The notes under the pieces were generated by a model. It made no database searches and had not been told where the DNA came from. It saw only the letters and a list, made by a program, of their open reading frames with translations. Below, piece after piece: positions 10,816 through 24,100 of a DNA stretch of 64,000 nucleotides. Source of the stretch: Atriophallophorus winterbourni. Lineage: Eukaryota; Platyhelminthes; Trematoda; Plagiorchiida; Microphallidae. The translations under genes and the position numbers were made by a program. The stretch spans positions 21,166-85,165 of the forward strand of contig JACCGJ010019254.1 in assembly GCA_013407085.1 (NCBI GenBank). Direction: 5' to 3'. The first letter of the stretch is position 1, and every line of letters starts with the position of its first letter.

Positions 10816-11044
10816 AAAAGTAAGTATGTAACCTGATTGTAGACAGAACTCAGCAAATTGAAAGAAAAGTCGAGCACTTCTGTTGTCTTTGCTCCATGGA
10901 ACGCATGCTTCAAGATGTTAAGCGTTCATCAACCATCAAACGCATTAATTCTCCACCTACTGGTGGTGAGTTCAACAGAACAATTCACTAATTAATTAAG
11001 GGAGGTTCTCTGGTCTTAACGGCATTATATTTCAGCTCATGAAA

Positions 11045-11311
11045 TTCATTCATTCATTCAGTCCTCTCCGTGCCGGGTGGCACATGAGGCGAAGACAACT
11101 TCACGCCAGTGGTTCCGATCTGTCGCTGCTTCCGTTGCCGTCTGCACCGTGAATCCTTGTGCATGTAGTTCGCGTTCCAACGTTTTGCGCCAAGTTTTCT
11201 TGGGCCGTCCCTTTTTTCGTTTACCTTGCGGATGCCAGTGCATGGCTACCTTCGTATGCGAACTGGGATCCATCCTGCAGACATGACCGAACCACGGATC
11301 TGTTGTTATCG
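11045..11311 (-). mobile_element. RTE-derived short retroposon, copy 1
   Basis: The minus strand encodes the C-terminal WFGHVCRMD...GKRKKGRPKKTWRKTLERE tail of an RTE-like ORF2, ending in a (TGAA)n tail. An 8-bp target duplication, TCATGAAA, is present (11037-11044 and 11312-11319). This copy is 5-prime truncated relative to the two at 42892 and 54677. Confidence 0.82.
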
Positions 11312-11319
11312 TCATGAAA

Positions 11320-12034
11320 AACTTCATAGAAATTTCATCACAGCCACTTCTTCGATTGCCATTTCAGTTTTGGCTGGATGAGTGTATCCCGAGAGATTAT
11401 ATACTCCAAGGTTATCAGGCTATTCAGGAATAAGGGTGAAAGAGGCAACTGCAAAATCTTAAAGATAAATAAACTTGCTGCAAATGTTGGAAACACTGTT
11501 CAAACTCGTTACTTCTTCCAAATATGGCATGAAGGACTCAGTCATTTTCACAGTTGCGGTGTAGAAGCATTTGAATTTCGCAGAAGCGTTACACTAGGGT
11601 GTTTCAGCTGCCTCACGGTTCGGTATTTCCAACACTTCTGCTGAAACACGCTTTAGGAAGGAAAACAGAATGACTCACTTGTGGAAACAGGTGAGATAAC
11701 AAGCGTTTCAACCAAAACTGATTGAAAGCGAAAGGAAATTTACGGGATATGATAAACGTTACCAGCTGTTCGCCGTTGATAGACCCATTATTTCTCACTT
11801 CGAAAATCCTCTCGAGTCGTCAATAACCTGTTATTGTTTGCATGAAAACACTCTGACCTGACAACTGCCATGACCAAAACCGAAGATATTAGTCAAGGTT
11901 AAGTACCCCCTCGATTTAAAGGTACTGTGTAAATCGTCATGTCCAAATTGGGATACATCAGATACAGCTCTTGGCTTCCGCTAATAATTCACGCCTTCTG
12001 TGTGCAACTTAAACCAATCAGCTGAACACTGTCT
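11320..12034. other. No recognised gene
   Basis: Two short open frames on opposite strands (11378-11644 and 11613-11798) have no motif I recognise. Confidence 0.4.
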
Positions 12035-12165
12035 ATCAGTATGAGCGCCGCGGAAAAGATAAACACTACCAAATCGGAATATGAAACCATCATGCTCTCG
12101 TGTGGTATATCCATGGTCGAAATCGACCGAAGGAAGCCAAAATCACCTTCAAAGAATGTTTTATG
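12035..12165 (+). repeat. LINE-B 3-prime end fragment
   Basis: ATCCATGGTCGAAATCGACCGAAGGAAGCC-type sequence matches the 3-prime trailer of the LINE at 43270-43800 and its minus-strand copies near 28560 and 23110. Confidence 0.6.
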
Positions 12166-12603
12166 ACATCCACAGACTTATTAAATTCTCATTTATTATC
12201 CCTGAAATTTAAAGTCTCATTTTGACAAACAAATGATTCGCTGTATGTAATTATTTTCGGGGAACAATGGACCACACAAACATAAAGACGATTATACAAT
12301 TTACATGGGTTGTGATTGTATATTGCGCCGAAAGAAAATCCGCATCAAATAATTTGTTCAAAATCTCCTCATATATCGAATTGATTCAAAGTATTTCGCG
12401 AAGTAAAACGACAATCTAATTACAATAAACTGAATTTGAATGCCAAATTATTAACCGATCTGGAATCAATGAAAATTACGGTTTGTAAGGGGATCCATCA
12501 GCGTTTCTTTCAGCCAATGACATTTGGCATCCCACGGATCATTCGCACCAATTTTGTACGAAATTGAGCCTCCTGACTAAATACCAATCCATACTAATTC
12601 TTT

Positions 12604-12897
12604 TTAAATCAATAGGCATAATTCACTATCGAGTTCGTAGGGTTTGCGTTTTAAGAGTGAAGACACGATTGTCTTAAAATTAAAAAAAGGCTGAATAAAC
12701 AACCCAAATTTAGAAATCGCTTTTGCACAAAATTCGTAAATCATTTCCATTTGAAGCAGCGAACCCAGATAATCTGATCGAATGTTCTTTGCCGAATAAG
12801 TACAAGTTTCACCGGCATATGCGGGGTTTCTAAAGCAAAAACGCAGAACGTTCGCAATGGGAAGTTTTTGTTTAAAACTGTGGGTACCAGGTACCAT
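12604..12897 (-). other. Open frame, possible downstream exon of the apyrase-like gene
   Basis: After a TTTTTGCTTTAG acceptor-like sequence (about 12830) the minus strand reads NPAYAGETCTYSAKNIRSDY and LGSLLQMEMIYEFC. The spacing of YAG...Y...SLLQ loosely recalls the region before the last conserved block of CD39-type apyrases, and the strand and location fit a seventh exon. However, the splice phase does not match exon 6 and the similarity is weak. It may equally be a chance frame. Confidence 0.2.
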
Positions 12898-14083
12898 TTC
12901 GAATTTGAAATTGCTTACAGAATATTATTTTTAGTTTTAATTCTTCCACTTAAAAGGTGTCGTTAAATTTTCGGTCATAGAGTCCAGATTAGATGGGTGA
13001 TGAACAAAATGAACAAACATTGGCTGTCTGAGATAGACAAGGTTAATATTAGTGGGAGTGCGGTTCAAGCACACACACGCTTCATGATGTACGTTACGTG
13101 AGTTCTTGCTAATTAACAGATTGGCTGACTTTATTTTCATCTAATGGATTTTTCGAAGGTTTTGTATTATTTCTCGACAGTTCGACGGCAGTTAGTATCC
13201 CATCATACTTTTGGTTCAACAGATGAATGCACACTACGAACGAACGGGCAAAAATGAGGTTATGAATAAGTTTAACTACACCCCATGCCTTCAAGGACCT
13301 TCACCCATCATGATCATTGGTTGCGGTGATTGCAAAATGCGGATTTTCAAACTTTCTCACACAACAAACTGAATGTGAGAACAGTGTATAATAACTACCT
13401 ACCTTTACTAGGAACACACCATGATAATACTCTAAATTATTGTGCAAACCACTCTGAAACCGATTATGTTATTTTTATATTGGTTGCGTGTGAAGGCTAA
13501 GAAATACGGGAAAGCATTCACCAATTGTAACTATGATACATGATAGTTGTTTATTGCTGTTCTCTATGCGGGTATCATTGATCGTCGACGCTACGTTATC
13601 AAAAAATATGATACCTTCAGTGTAAGTTTTTCATATGACTTTGTGGTGATAACCATAAACTTGTAGGTCATTTGTTCAAAGCTAAATGCAGTTATCAGTT
13701 GCGATTTCTGGTTTCTCGTTTAGTTGCGAGGTTCAGTTATCAATCAAATCCTTCCTGATGTCGCATTCGTGAAAATATTCAAGATGACGATTGATCGGTT
13801 ATTTACGCTAGCAACTAGGACAGTTCAAGATTTCCACTACAAAACTGGTTAATAAAGCCACAAAGCTTACACGAATAAAATTAAAATCTGAAAAAATGAA
13901 TCAACGATAATACAATTTACTTCAAAAAACTTACTCCGGTTGGCCAGCGTTGGATGGAAATATCCGATGTTCACCCAAAAATGATCCACAATAACGCTAC
14001 AATAGATAGTCAAATTCATATTATTATAAATATTTTATTATTTTTTGCAAAAATACTAAACGTAACTGTAAAGCAAATGCTCA
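12898..14083. other. No recognised gene
   Basis: AT-rich, with short frames on the minus strand (12937-13140 and 13109-13294) that lack motifs or splice context. Confidence 0.4.
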
Positions 14084-14548
<465 letters not shown>

Positions 14549-14896
14549 TTTCTTTCGATTTTTCTCGCTCACTATTTATTTTTCCATATATCTATCTTTT
14601 AATCTTTCTAACATTTTTCTTAATTATATTTGTATCATGGTCGTATCTTGCTATCGTTTTACCTGTAATTTTGCACAATTTCATATCCATTCCATTAATT
14701 GAACACATTTCGTCACTGTTGATTTCATAAAGCTCATCTACTTTAGGCATTACTTCGTGTGTCTTTGTTTTTCTATTTTTTTCTTTTAAATTTAACCAAA
14801 GGATCACGAATCGTTTTTTTCTCGTTACTTCTTTTCGTGCTATTGGTTGATTACTTTTCTATTTGTATTTTATGTTTCGTCCAAATAATGCATTAC

Positions 14897-15130
14897 GTGA
14901 CATTCAATTACCTCTGCAATTTCTTTTGATTTTGTGTAATTATACTTTTCTATTAAGTCGTTTTCATTCAGGAAATATGGAAATTGGTTCATTCCAAAGA
15001 TGTTTCCCAAGACATGGTGACCTCCACTTTCCGATAGAATTTGTTTTGCACTCGGAAGCTGTGGGCAACGCGGATTCTTGCTGAACAAATCTCGAATTGC
15101 TTCTTGGCATTTTTCGAAATTCCATCCGCC
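14897..15130 (-). CDS. Apyrase-like exon 6
   Basis: Acceptor CTTAACACAG. It reads GGWNFEKCQEAIRDLFSKN, PRCPQLPSAKQIL, NIFGMNQFPYFLNENDLIEK and KSKEIAEVIECH. It aligns with the G-x-x-x-x-C...I-L-E-L-F...C-P segment and the F-x-A-F-Y-F-V...M-x-x-F-C segment of apyrases. Two in-phase donors are possible: GTAATT (exon end 14912) or GTAATG (exon end 14897). The latter keeps a Cys at a conserved place. Confidence 0.68.
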
Positions 15131-18100
15131 CTGTGTTAAGATGAAAATTTAAATAAAATACCAAATTAAATCAAATGATTCCGTTTAATCAACTAAAATA
15201 AGGAAATTTTCAAAAGTTGTTCTCGCACGCCATATATAATGTGGAGGTTATTTAGGAGAAACGTTTTGCAAGTTTCCTCATTTTCCCTCATACATCATAT
15301 ATAATTCTTTGAGTGTGTGAATTTCAAATATGGTTCAAATACATACTATACTTATTGACTGTGACTTCAAACTGTGATATGTAATCATCTGAGAAACAGT
15401 GCATTTATATTAAAAAGCAAACGAATTACCGCGAGAATGCTGCGTGATTGTAAATGATAAAATAATCTCGATAACCACAATTTTATATTCACGATAATTT
15501 CACGACGCAATGTTTTTCGTAAGGAGCGTTACACAAGCCAATCAGCAAATTTGTCGCTTTGAGATCGATGAGAACGATATGCTCCACATAGTATATAATC
15601 CAGGCCTCTAAAGGACACTACATCGTTGAACAGATGTGAACGTTCGTTATCGTTGTCTATTTTGCTGAAAGGAATCTTACGAACTTTCTTATAGTGATAT
15701 CTGCCAGCATGTCAACTAACCTCATAACGATAAATAAAGATATTCAGTGATCCGTTAAGTCAATTTCACAGGTCTTACACTGCTCCCTAGCAAGGTTTCA
15801 GTTCCCAATTCGCAACTTCCTAGAAACATTATTACCAGGGTGAAACGACTCGCGTTCTCATGTATTAAACGACTTACACATCCACGTAATTTTCACGGGA
15901 CCAATATACTGATATTAACCAAGTCGCACAGTTTGCTATCACGAGTTTAAGAATGTAAAACTTGACGGAACCTGCCTCTTATAAAAGTAAAACCTTATTA
16001 TTGCAAATTATCTGCCTTGCGGCTATATATAAAAATTGATAAACCGATTCAAGGTAATCCAAGATAATTCGAGTATCTAATGGCTTAAAAGGCAATAATT
16101 TACAGTAACCACAGGCTAATGTACCTTTGATTCCGTACTCAGAGGTTACTATCATCGAGCCTATATTGCAAGTGTCACAGTCTAGCATGCCAACATTTAC
16201 TCAGATGGTGACTAATGCAAGTAAGTGTTCAACGAGAGCACTGACGCCTTTACTTCAAGTAAAAGTAGAATTGATGAGCGAAATTGTCTCACGTCAAAAA
16301 CATACCAAATATTTGATAAAACACTGAAAGACTTCAAGCGTAATCTGCACAAGAATTCCTGAGTCAGAAGTCACGCTGTTTCAAGCAAGTCAAAAACACG
16401 ACCTTGAGAATTGATTAGTTCTTTGCAATCGAATTGGCTTAGATAATATACAACCGGCGTTGTTCACTTAGCTCGCTCGTCATCCGAAGTCCTTAAATCA
16501 AGACAAACGACGTTTGCTCAGGATCACTTTTATCAACTTAAAAGACATGGAAATGTCCTACTGAATTCGTATTTGCTCCGAGCACAAAGTGACTCATACC
16601 ACCTTATATATGCTGACGCACCTCACTGGAAGACAATCAGAATCAATGAGTATTATTCTGCTAGGCGTTTTAGAAATTACAGGGGCCACAATGGTTTATG
16701 AAAGTAAACAGCACGATCGTAAACAGTTGTCATATATTGCATATAATATCGGTTCCACAAAGTCTGTTATGGTCGACACATACAGAAAACCTTGGTCACC
16801 AAACTATCAAGGAAAAGGCTTAAATCCACGGAAAGTTAGATGTATGTCAATTAACATGGTGGATGGTTGGCGATCCCAACTAGAACTTCATGTAAACAGA
16901 TTAATTGAATACTTTCTGGTTGTACAATTCCAGAGGTCAAATTGTTGCATTCCATTGCAAATGCATCTTAGACTGACACTCACTCGCCAGCGTAGATACC
17001 TCAACTTGTTTCAAAAAAACAACGTTCCGACATCAGCAGCGTCGGACCAATAAATGCTGTTACTGTCTCGTTGCTGCACGCTGCTAATTAACTAAAATGT
17101 CTCTTCTCGAATGCCCAAATTTGTTCGTCGCTGTTACTGAAACCTGGTTTCAATCGTATATGACTGAATGAGAACTTTTGATCCGCAACATGATATTTTT
17201 ACGAAACAATCGCCTACGAAAAGTTGATGGTGTGGCTCCATGCTCTCACAAACTTCATCAGTGCATGCATGTTCACTATCCCAACCTCGAATCAGTAGAT
17301 ACCAATTTGAGTAGCCTCACACATGAGTCACATGATGACTGCATAATTAGCATAATATATCGCCCTAGAGCCTTGCCGGATGTTCAAAATGAAAGGATAC
17401 TAAAGGCTCTACACTACACTGGAGAGATACGAAGCACCCAATCATTGGTCATAAGGGGCTTCGATCATCCTCATCTTTTACTTGATAGGATCTTCCTCTG
17501 CACAGACTCCATCACAATCTCTATGATCTGATAGACACGTTTTCACTGCGTTATCGGTTAAAGAAATACCGCCAAAACTGTGACGCAACAGCTGACTGTG
17601 ATGGAGATAGATTCAACGATTATACAACGACATTTGTGTTGAATGAACTCTAGGAAATCCCCTGGAGCTGACGGCATCATGTTAAATGTACTGCAATCCT
17701 GTGACCAGCAGCTGTTTGATCCATTAAGTGAATTGTGTAAACATTCTCTAATCGAAGGAATGATGTGAACAGAGTATAAGTCAGGGGTAATTTCACCTAT
17801 CTACAATGGTGGTAGACGTTCAGATCCTGCAATGTACCGTTCTGAAACCTCACTTCCTGTGATATCCAAAGTTCTAAAACGTATAATGACGGAAACAAAT
17901 AGTTAATCACTTGGAATCACAAAATATACTATCTATAGCGCAACATGGTTTTCGTAAATCTCGTTCAAACTTGACAAAATTGTTGACGGTGTTAAACGAC
18001 CGAACCCAAGTGGTTAATAGAAGAGCGAGCATCTGCGCTCGCTATCAGGATATGTCTAAAGATTTTGACCGAGTTGAACAATTTCGACTACAACAAAAGC

Positions 18101-21100
18101 TGAAGAGATGGGTATCAGCGAACAGCTACTCATATGGCTCGAATGTAAACTCAGTTGGTGCAAGGCGGTCGTTCGAATCAATGGGATACAACCACGGGTG
18201 ATAGTTGACTCTATTAGCGTACACCAAGGTTCCGTCCTCGGGTCATAAACGTTTCTTGGTTTACATCGACGACCTATCAGACGCTGGCTGATTCTCTTTG
18301 CTGATAATATTGAAATTCGGAAACGTATAAAATCAAATGCGTACTCTGTTCAGCTTCATAATGATTTAGATGCACTCCATAAATCGTCAGTACGGAATAA
18401 GCTTACATTCAAATTCCAAACGTGCAAGGTGTTGTAAATTGGTAAGCCATTCCAATATAAATGTCAATTTGGTCAGAGGATTTTGAGCTGGACTGAGTCG
18501 GAAACGGATCTTGGAGTCTGCGTTTTCGGCACCCTGAATTAAAGTCTGCAAGATGAGAACATCTACAACCGTGCTTTCAAGTATCTAGGTAAACTGTGAC
18601 GGATTTTTAGAATATTATCGCCCGGAACGTTAATGCCATCATGAAAGCCAACTTAATTCCAACCATGGAGAATGAATCACAAGCTTGTACTACGTAGTTG
18701 AAAAAGGATATAAAATTGCTTTACCAAATATAACTTCATGCAACCAAACTCATAAGTGGTTTCCGGAAACTAACGTACGAGTAACAATTGTGAAATCGAA
18801 GACTCCCTACTTCCCGTCAAAGAATACTTTTGATTGATTTAATAATAACATACAAAATTTTTTTATACCCCACTTCACATTTTAAATCATTTATTCTAAT
18901 TCTGCGAATCACAACACACACGCAGCCACTCAGAAAGACTACCATTACCCAACTACCGCATAACCTGTTGCCGATATTTTTATTCTGTACATGCCTGTTT
19001 CCTGTGGAATGCCCTCTCCGAAACTATTTTCATCGCTACCGGCGTCGAAACTTTCATTCGAAATTTGGACAAGTATTTGTGGCATAACGATTTAACGATT
19101 CCAGCTCATTGACTCAAGGTAAGTATTTTAACTGGACTACACTTGACATTATATATTTAATTGTTATTACCTTTTCCTGAACGAATATTCACTATGATAT
19201 GGTAATTGTGAAGCTGTAATTTTTGTATACAAAGAACAAAAATGTTTTGTTATTAGAGAAAGTAAGCGTGGTTGGCTTTGGTTAGCATGTAATTGTCCAT
19301 TTCTTCAACGCGTTTAGGCTTGATGCACAAATGATAATTTGGGCCAAAGAGATACGGATAAAGCGAATTCCGACAGCGAAGAATAATATTCTACAACTTA
19401 ATCTATATTATGAAATGGTTGCTTACGCGTGCGTCTTTAAAAAATGTGCACAGATATGCATTTTCCCGTCGCGTTTTCTTTACTGTTGCAACCTCTGTAA
19501 AGGTAATTTTTACAAATTTATCATCGTTGCGATTTTATTTTTCTTAAGACGTCCTACAGAAAGAGACCTATCAGCACAGCCAATGGGCCTTTTGAGTTAA
19601 ACTACACGCTGTTTAGCTTAGTTATAACACCCAAATCATACTGATGATTAACGGTGTTTTTTATGATAAAATTTGGCGATAAATTATTACTAATTTTCAT
19701 TTCTACAAGATATCATGTTAAATACTCCAAAGTTTACAAACGAGAATTTTACTAATTTACGCGGAGCATGAAAGGTTATTAATGATTATACATTCATGTT
19801 GAAAAATCAAATATATGGAACAAGAAACAATAAATAAATGCTCACTTGAACCATGACTTGAAATTCCAGACCATCAGTGATAACTGGTTGTTTATGGCAA
19901 GGTGTCATCAATTTAATATACGTCGTGTGACCGCTTTCTCGCAATCGGCAATAATCCTGTGATAAATATGGCGATGGAATTGTTATTTTCAAGTCCAATC
20001 TCTACAGCTAAAATGCTTGTAATTTTACAGTTATAAGATTCCGTGTAGCAAAAAATAATTGTTTAGTTTGTTCTATTTTGTTCTAGGCACAAGCTTTTTT
20101 CAAATTTTGAAATTTTCACCGGTGCATTAGAAAGAAGATAGAACACGAGTGCATTGGTCATCACAAAGTTTAATCTATGTAAAAGTTCGTATATTTAATG
20201 ATCCTGAATATTTCTAAATAAAGCCCGGGATAAGCGAAAAGTGAATTCTGAAATCATATGAGAGAACTATTTAGCACAGCAATATGAACACCGGTTTTAT
20301 TCATATGTTAATGCAGAATTCCTAAAACCGCTTTCTGCTATGAACAGTTTCATTTTTTTCGTTAGCGACGGATACAAAAAGAAGATTTCGTCGGTTTAGT
20401 CGGGGTTCCATTCGTGACAATGAAAGAAAGATAATCCTCTGCTCTGACAACACACTATTGACGCTAAGGTGCTTGCTGTCGACTTGAAAATTTGTCTCAT
20501 TCGTTCCAGTGAGTTGAAATGAGATGTGGTTGGCTAATATCAATCCTCACATTGACGCTTCACGCTGTCCACCATCTGCAGTTAGTGGTAACATTTTGGA
20601 AAATCGGCAAGGATTTTCAGAACATTCTTCAACGCCGGTAATAAACTAACTGCTTTGAGATGTTTGTTGTAAACGCTGGGAGGGACATTCATTAAAATAT
20701 AGCATAGTCAACCTTTTGAGTGAACAATCGTGCGTGGTGTGCAAATAATTTTGTTATGTTGCACTCTCATAAATCAGATTTTATCGAATTCTTCACAAAT
20801 GTCTGAGAAAATTTGATCCCCAAACCAGAAATATGCATTTTCTTTCCGCGCCACAGAAAGCTGTCAACAAGGGAGCGAGAAAGCTAATATACTGTCATGT
20901 TTATGGAGTTGAATGAATTACGGAGACATTAGCAATTAACAATCCGAAAATGATTATAAATGAAATACGCGCTAATAAGCTTCATTTATGTAGGTTTTTC
21001 CCGCTTGATCAATAGTTTGTGATTGACTAGATGAAATAGTTATGTCAACAACTTGTTAGAAAATAAGCATATGCATGTACACGAACTATATGGTATTCAA

Positions 21101-24100
21101 ACCTGGCTAAAAACGGCAACGGATCCTTTCCCCAATTTCGGCTTCTGAACAACCGAAACGGATTTCAATGATTCCGGCTGTTTGTCGGGTAGCACTTTGA
21201 ACGTCATAGGAGTAAATGTTATTTCTTAACCGGACTGCAGTATCGCGTGGAACAGTGTGTATTATGAGATCACCATTATCTTGCTATGTGCATCCATATT
21301 CTAAATCGACTGATTGAGGCCATCCATACAGTGTATAGAATTCGGGTTGCATTCGCGTGAAATTTCATATGATCAAAACAGTAAACTCTCTGATATTTGC
21401 AAGTAAAGATTTTTCAACATTGCTTTACTCAGTTATTGCTTACATTCTGAACAAATCTCATAGTCGTAATGGAGAACAGAGTCTTAACGACCCAATGTCA
21501 CACCGGTGCGATAGTTTATGATGAGTTAGTCATGTTCGCAAACGAAATGCACTATGTAAACAACATTTGGCAGTTATTCACGCACTATTTCGATCGTCCT
21601 TGCTGGAACGTAATGTTGACAAGATAATGTCATTTGGTTTCCTTCGTGGTTCGTCAATCATTTACCATGATCGGTTTTACCGACATATAAGCAATAGACA
21701 CTGTGGGTATATTAAAAGGAATTACATTCCGATATTTTCGTAACTAGAATTGTTGTGCGACCACAGTTAACTAATACGCATCGCCTATAGCTCCTGACAA
21801 CCAAACCAAGTTTGTAGATTGCATATGTGTTCCTGTGTGACCAGACATAACAGCCTCAGATATAAATTGGAAAGGGCGCTATTTGATTCCGGAAACCGTA
21901 AAACCAGAGATTGGGACTAATAATTTTGTAAGGAAAACACCCTATTTAATTCTACACTGTTTGTGGTTATATTCATGCTTCCAGGAGCTTCCAGGAGCAA
22001 AATAGTCTCAGAGTGCATCCCATTTTCCAATAAGTGCTAAATGAATACATTTATACAATCTAGATTGTTCATACTAGAAATTGAAAATCATGTTTAGACA
22101 GACGAGAGAGAAAACTTACAATTACAGTAATATGTGATGATGTTCTGACAAAATGATCGGATTCATACTTGGCATAAACTAGATTGACTAAGTGTCTGTA
22201 TAGAGATAAAAAACAAAAATTAAATGAAAACGTAGAGAATGAGAATATGTGTAAGTCAATAGCCTCATTCGTTCAATAAATTATGGGTGATCAGATACTC
22301 AGTAGAATCTTTTAATCAGAAAAAGATATCGTTTGATCAACAAGCTATGAAACAAAAGATATTCCTCAATTTGAATCTGCTTCGGTGGAGCACGTATTAG
22401 ATAAAAGCCAAAACGTCCATTTAGACAACATAGAAATGTGGAGTTTTTTAACTTCATATAGCGAATACATACATGAGGAGGCGGTCGAACTCGCTAATGT
22501 CGATAACTTGAGTCTAACATGATTAATGAGGTAGAAATCTCCATATTCTGATGTTTTGCACTGACCCGAGAGTGAGTTAGCCAATATTCATTTCATTCCT
22601 CATTAATTAGACTTAAACTTTGGCTCTTTTACACATACGAGCCACAAAAGTGCTCGGTTGTAACTCACAGATGCAAATACATATCGGTGGAATGTCTCCA
22701 AATCATTATTTCTGACTAAGCATGTGTCACAGCCGAAAGGCCACAGAAATTGTTCTAAATCCTCTTAACTTTGTTCTCGTATAACGGGCGAGATATTAGC
22801 TTATTGTTTTGAAAAAAATTGTTAAAGGCCATGAGATCCTAATGCAGTGATTGTCCAGAATCGGAAGATATGAATTTATTTAATGTGTTTAATTTGTAAG
22901 AACATACATTAAATTGAAGTAGCTCTAAGAAGGGACCCCAGTTGCTCTACCCAGTTGATATTAAAGCCATTGTTAAACAGTGTTTATTTCTACTAACGAT
23001 TGTGGTTAACCACAAACTTTAGAAGGATACTTGAGTAAGCGCTGAGCAAAGTGTTTTAGTTTTTTGTATAGTATATGTGTGGGGTTTGAGTAAAACACTG
23101 CAAGATGTTGTTGTTGTTGTTGAACTTATTCAGTCAATGTCGACAATGGATGTACATCACAATCGCATGAATTTTCATGTTTTCAAGCACTTTGAATGAT
23201 TAAACAGTCCCATTCTGGAGGAACAATCTTTCCCGCAGCGCTGACAACGACTGTCAGCACTCGTTTGTAGTCCGTCAGTTGCACGCCGTGATCTGCATTT
23301 AGCTGCCAATAGCTTTATCAGCCTAGACTAGATAAGAAATCTAGCGATGCGTTGAAGAGTGAACCCCATAAAATTGCTTTAATGCGTGGTTCATAATAGT
23401 AATCTCCGTGTAAAACAATGCAGTTGATTAAGTGCAGTTTTTATTGCGGCAGCAATGGCTCTTATATATTTAACAGAACTTCCTCTAACCTCGGAGATTT
23501 ACCGTACATTATTCATCGCGAAATACCTGAAATCGCGGTTAACTGGGTATTTACGGCTCAGCAATAAGACACTGATCACTGAAGTGTTAGCTTATGCGCG
23601 TTTTAATGAAACTCAATTGACCTATCTGTATTGTCATTAATGTCAAAAACCAGCACATATCTCGCGTAAAAAAATTAAATTTTCAAGAAGCTGTTCGAAT
23701 CTGACGAAACAGTCTTTCAAAGTTTCTTATATTTGCTACATTTTAAACGCCAGACAATTTATCCGCCCAGTAAAACTGACGATGCTCAGTTGCCAAAAAT
23801 GCAGCCGCTCTTTTTATAAGGCGGTAATTAGGAGCATTTTAAATCCAGCATTCATTGCTTAGACAGAGAGCTTAATGGTCTTTTGATAGATCCAGTCCCC
23901 CGAGGGGCGAATCTAGTTCCCAGTGATAGTTAATGCCAAAGTATTAACAACAGTTTTATCACTGGCGCTCAAATAACATCCATATGCTCAGCAACATAAG
24001 TTTTAAGTTTTTTCGGTAGTCGGGTGTCTCAATGCAGCCAAGATAAATCATCTATTAATGATTTGTTGACAGTTTATCAGCTTAGCGTGAACAAGTGTGT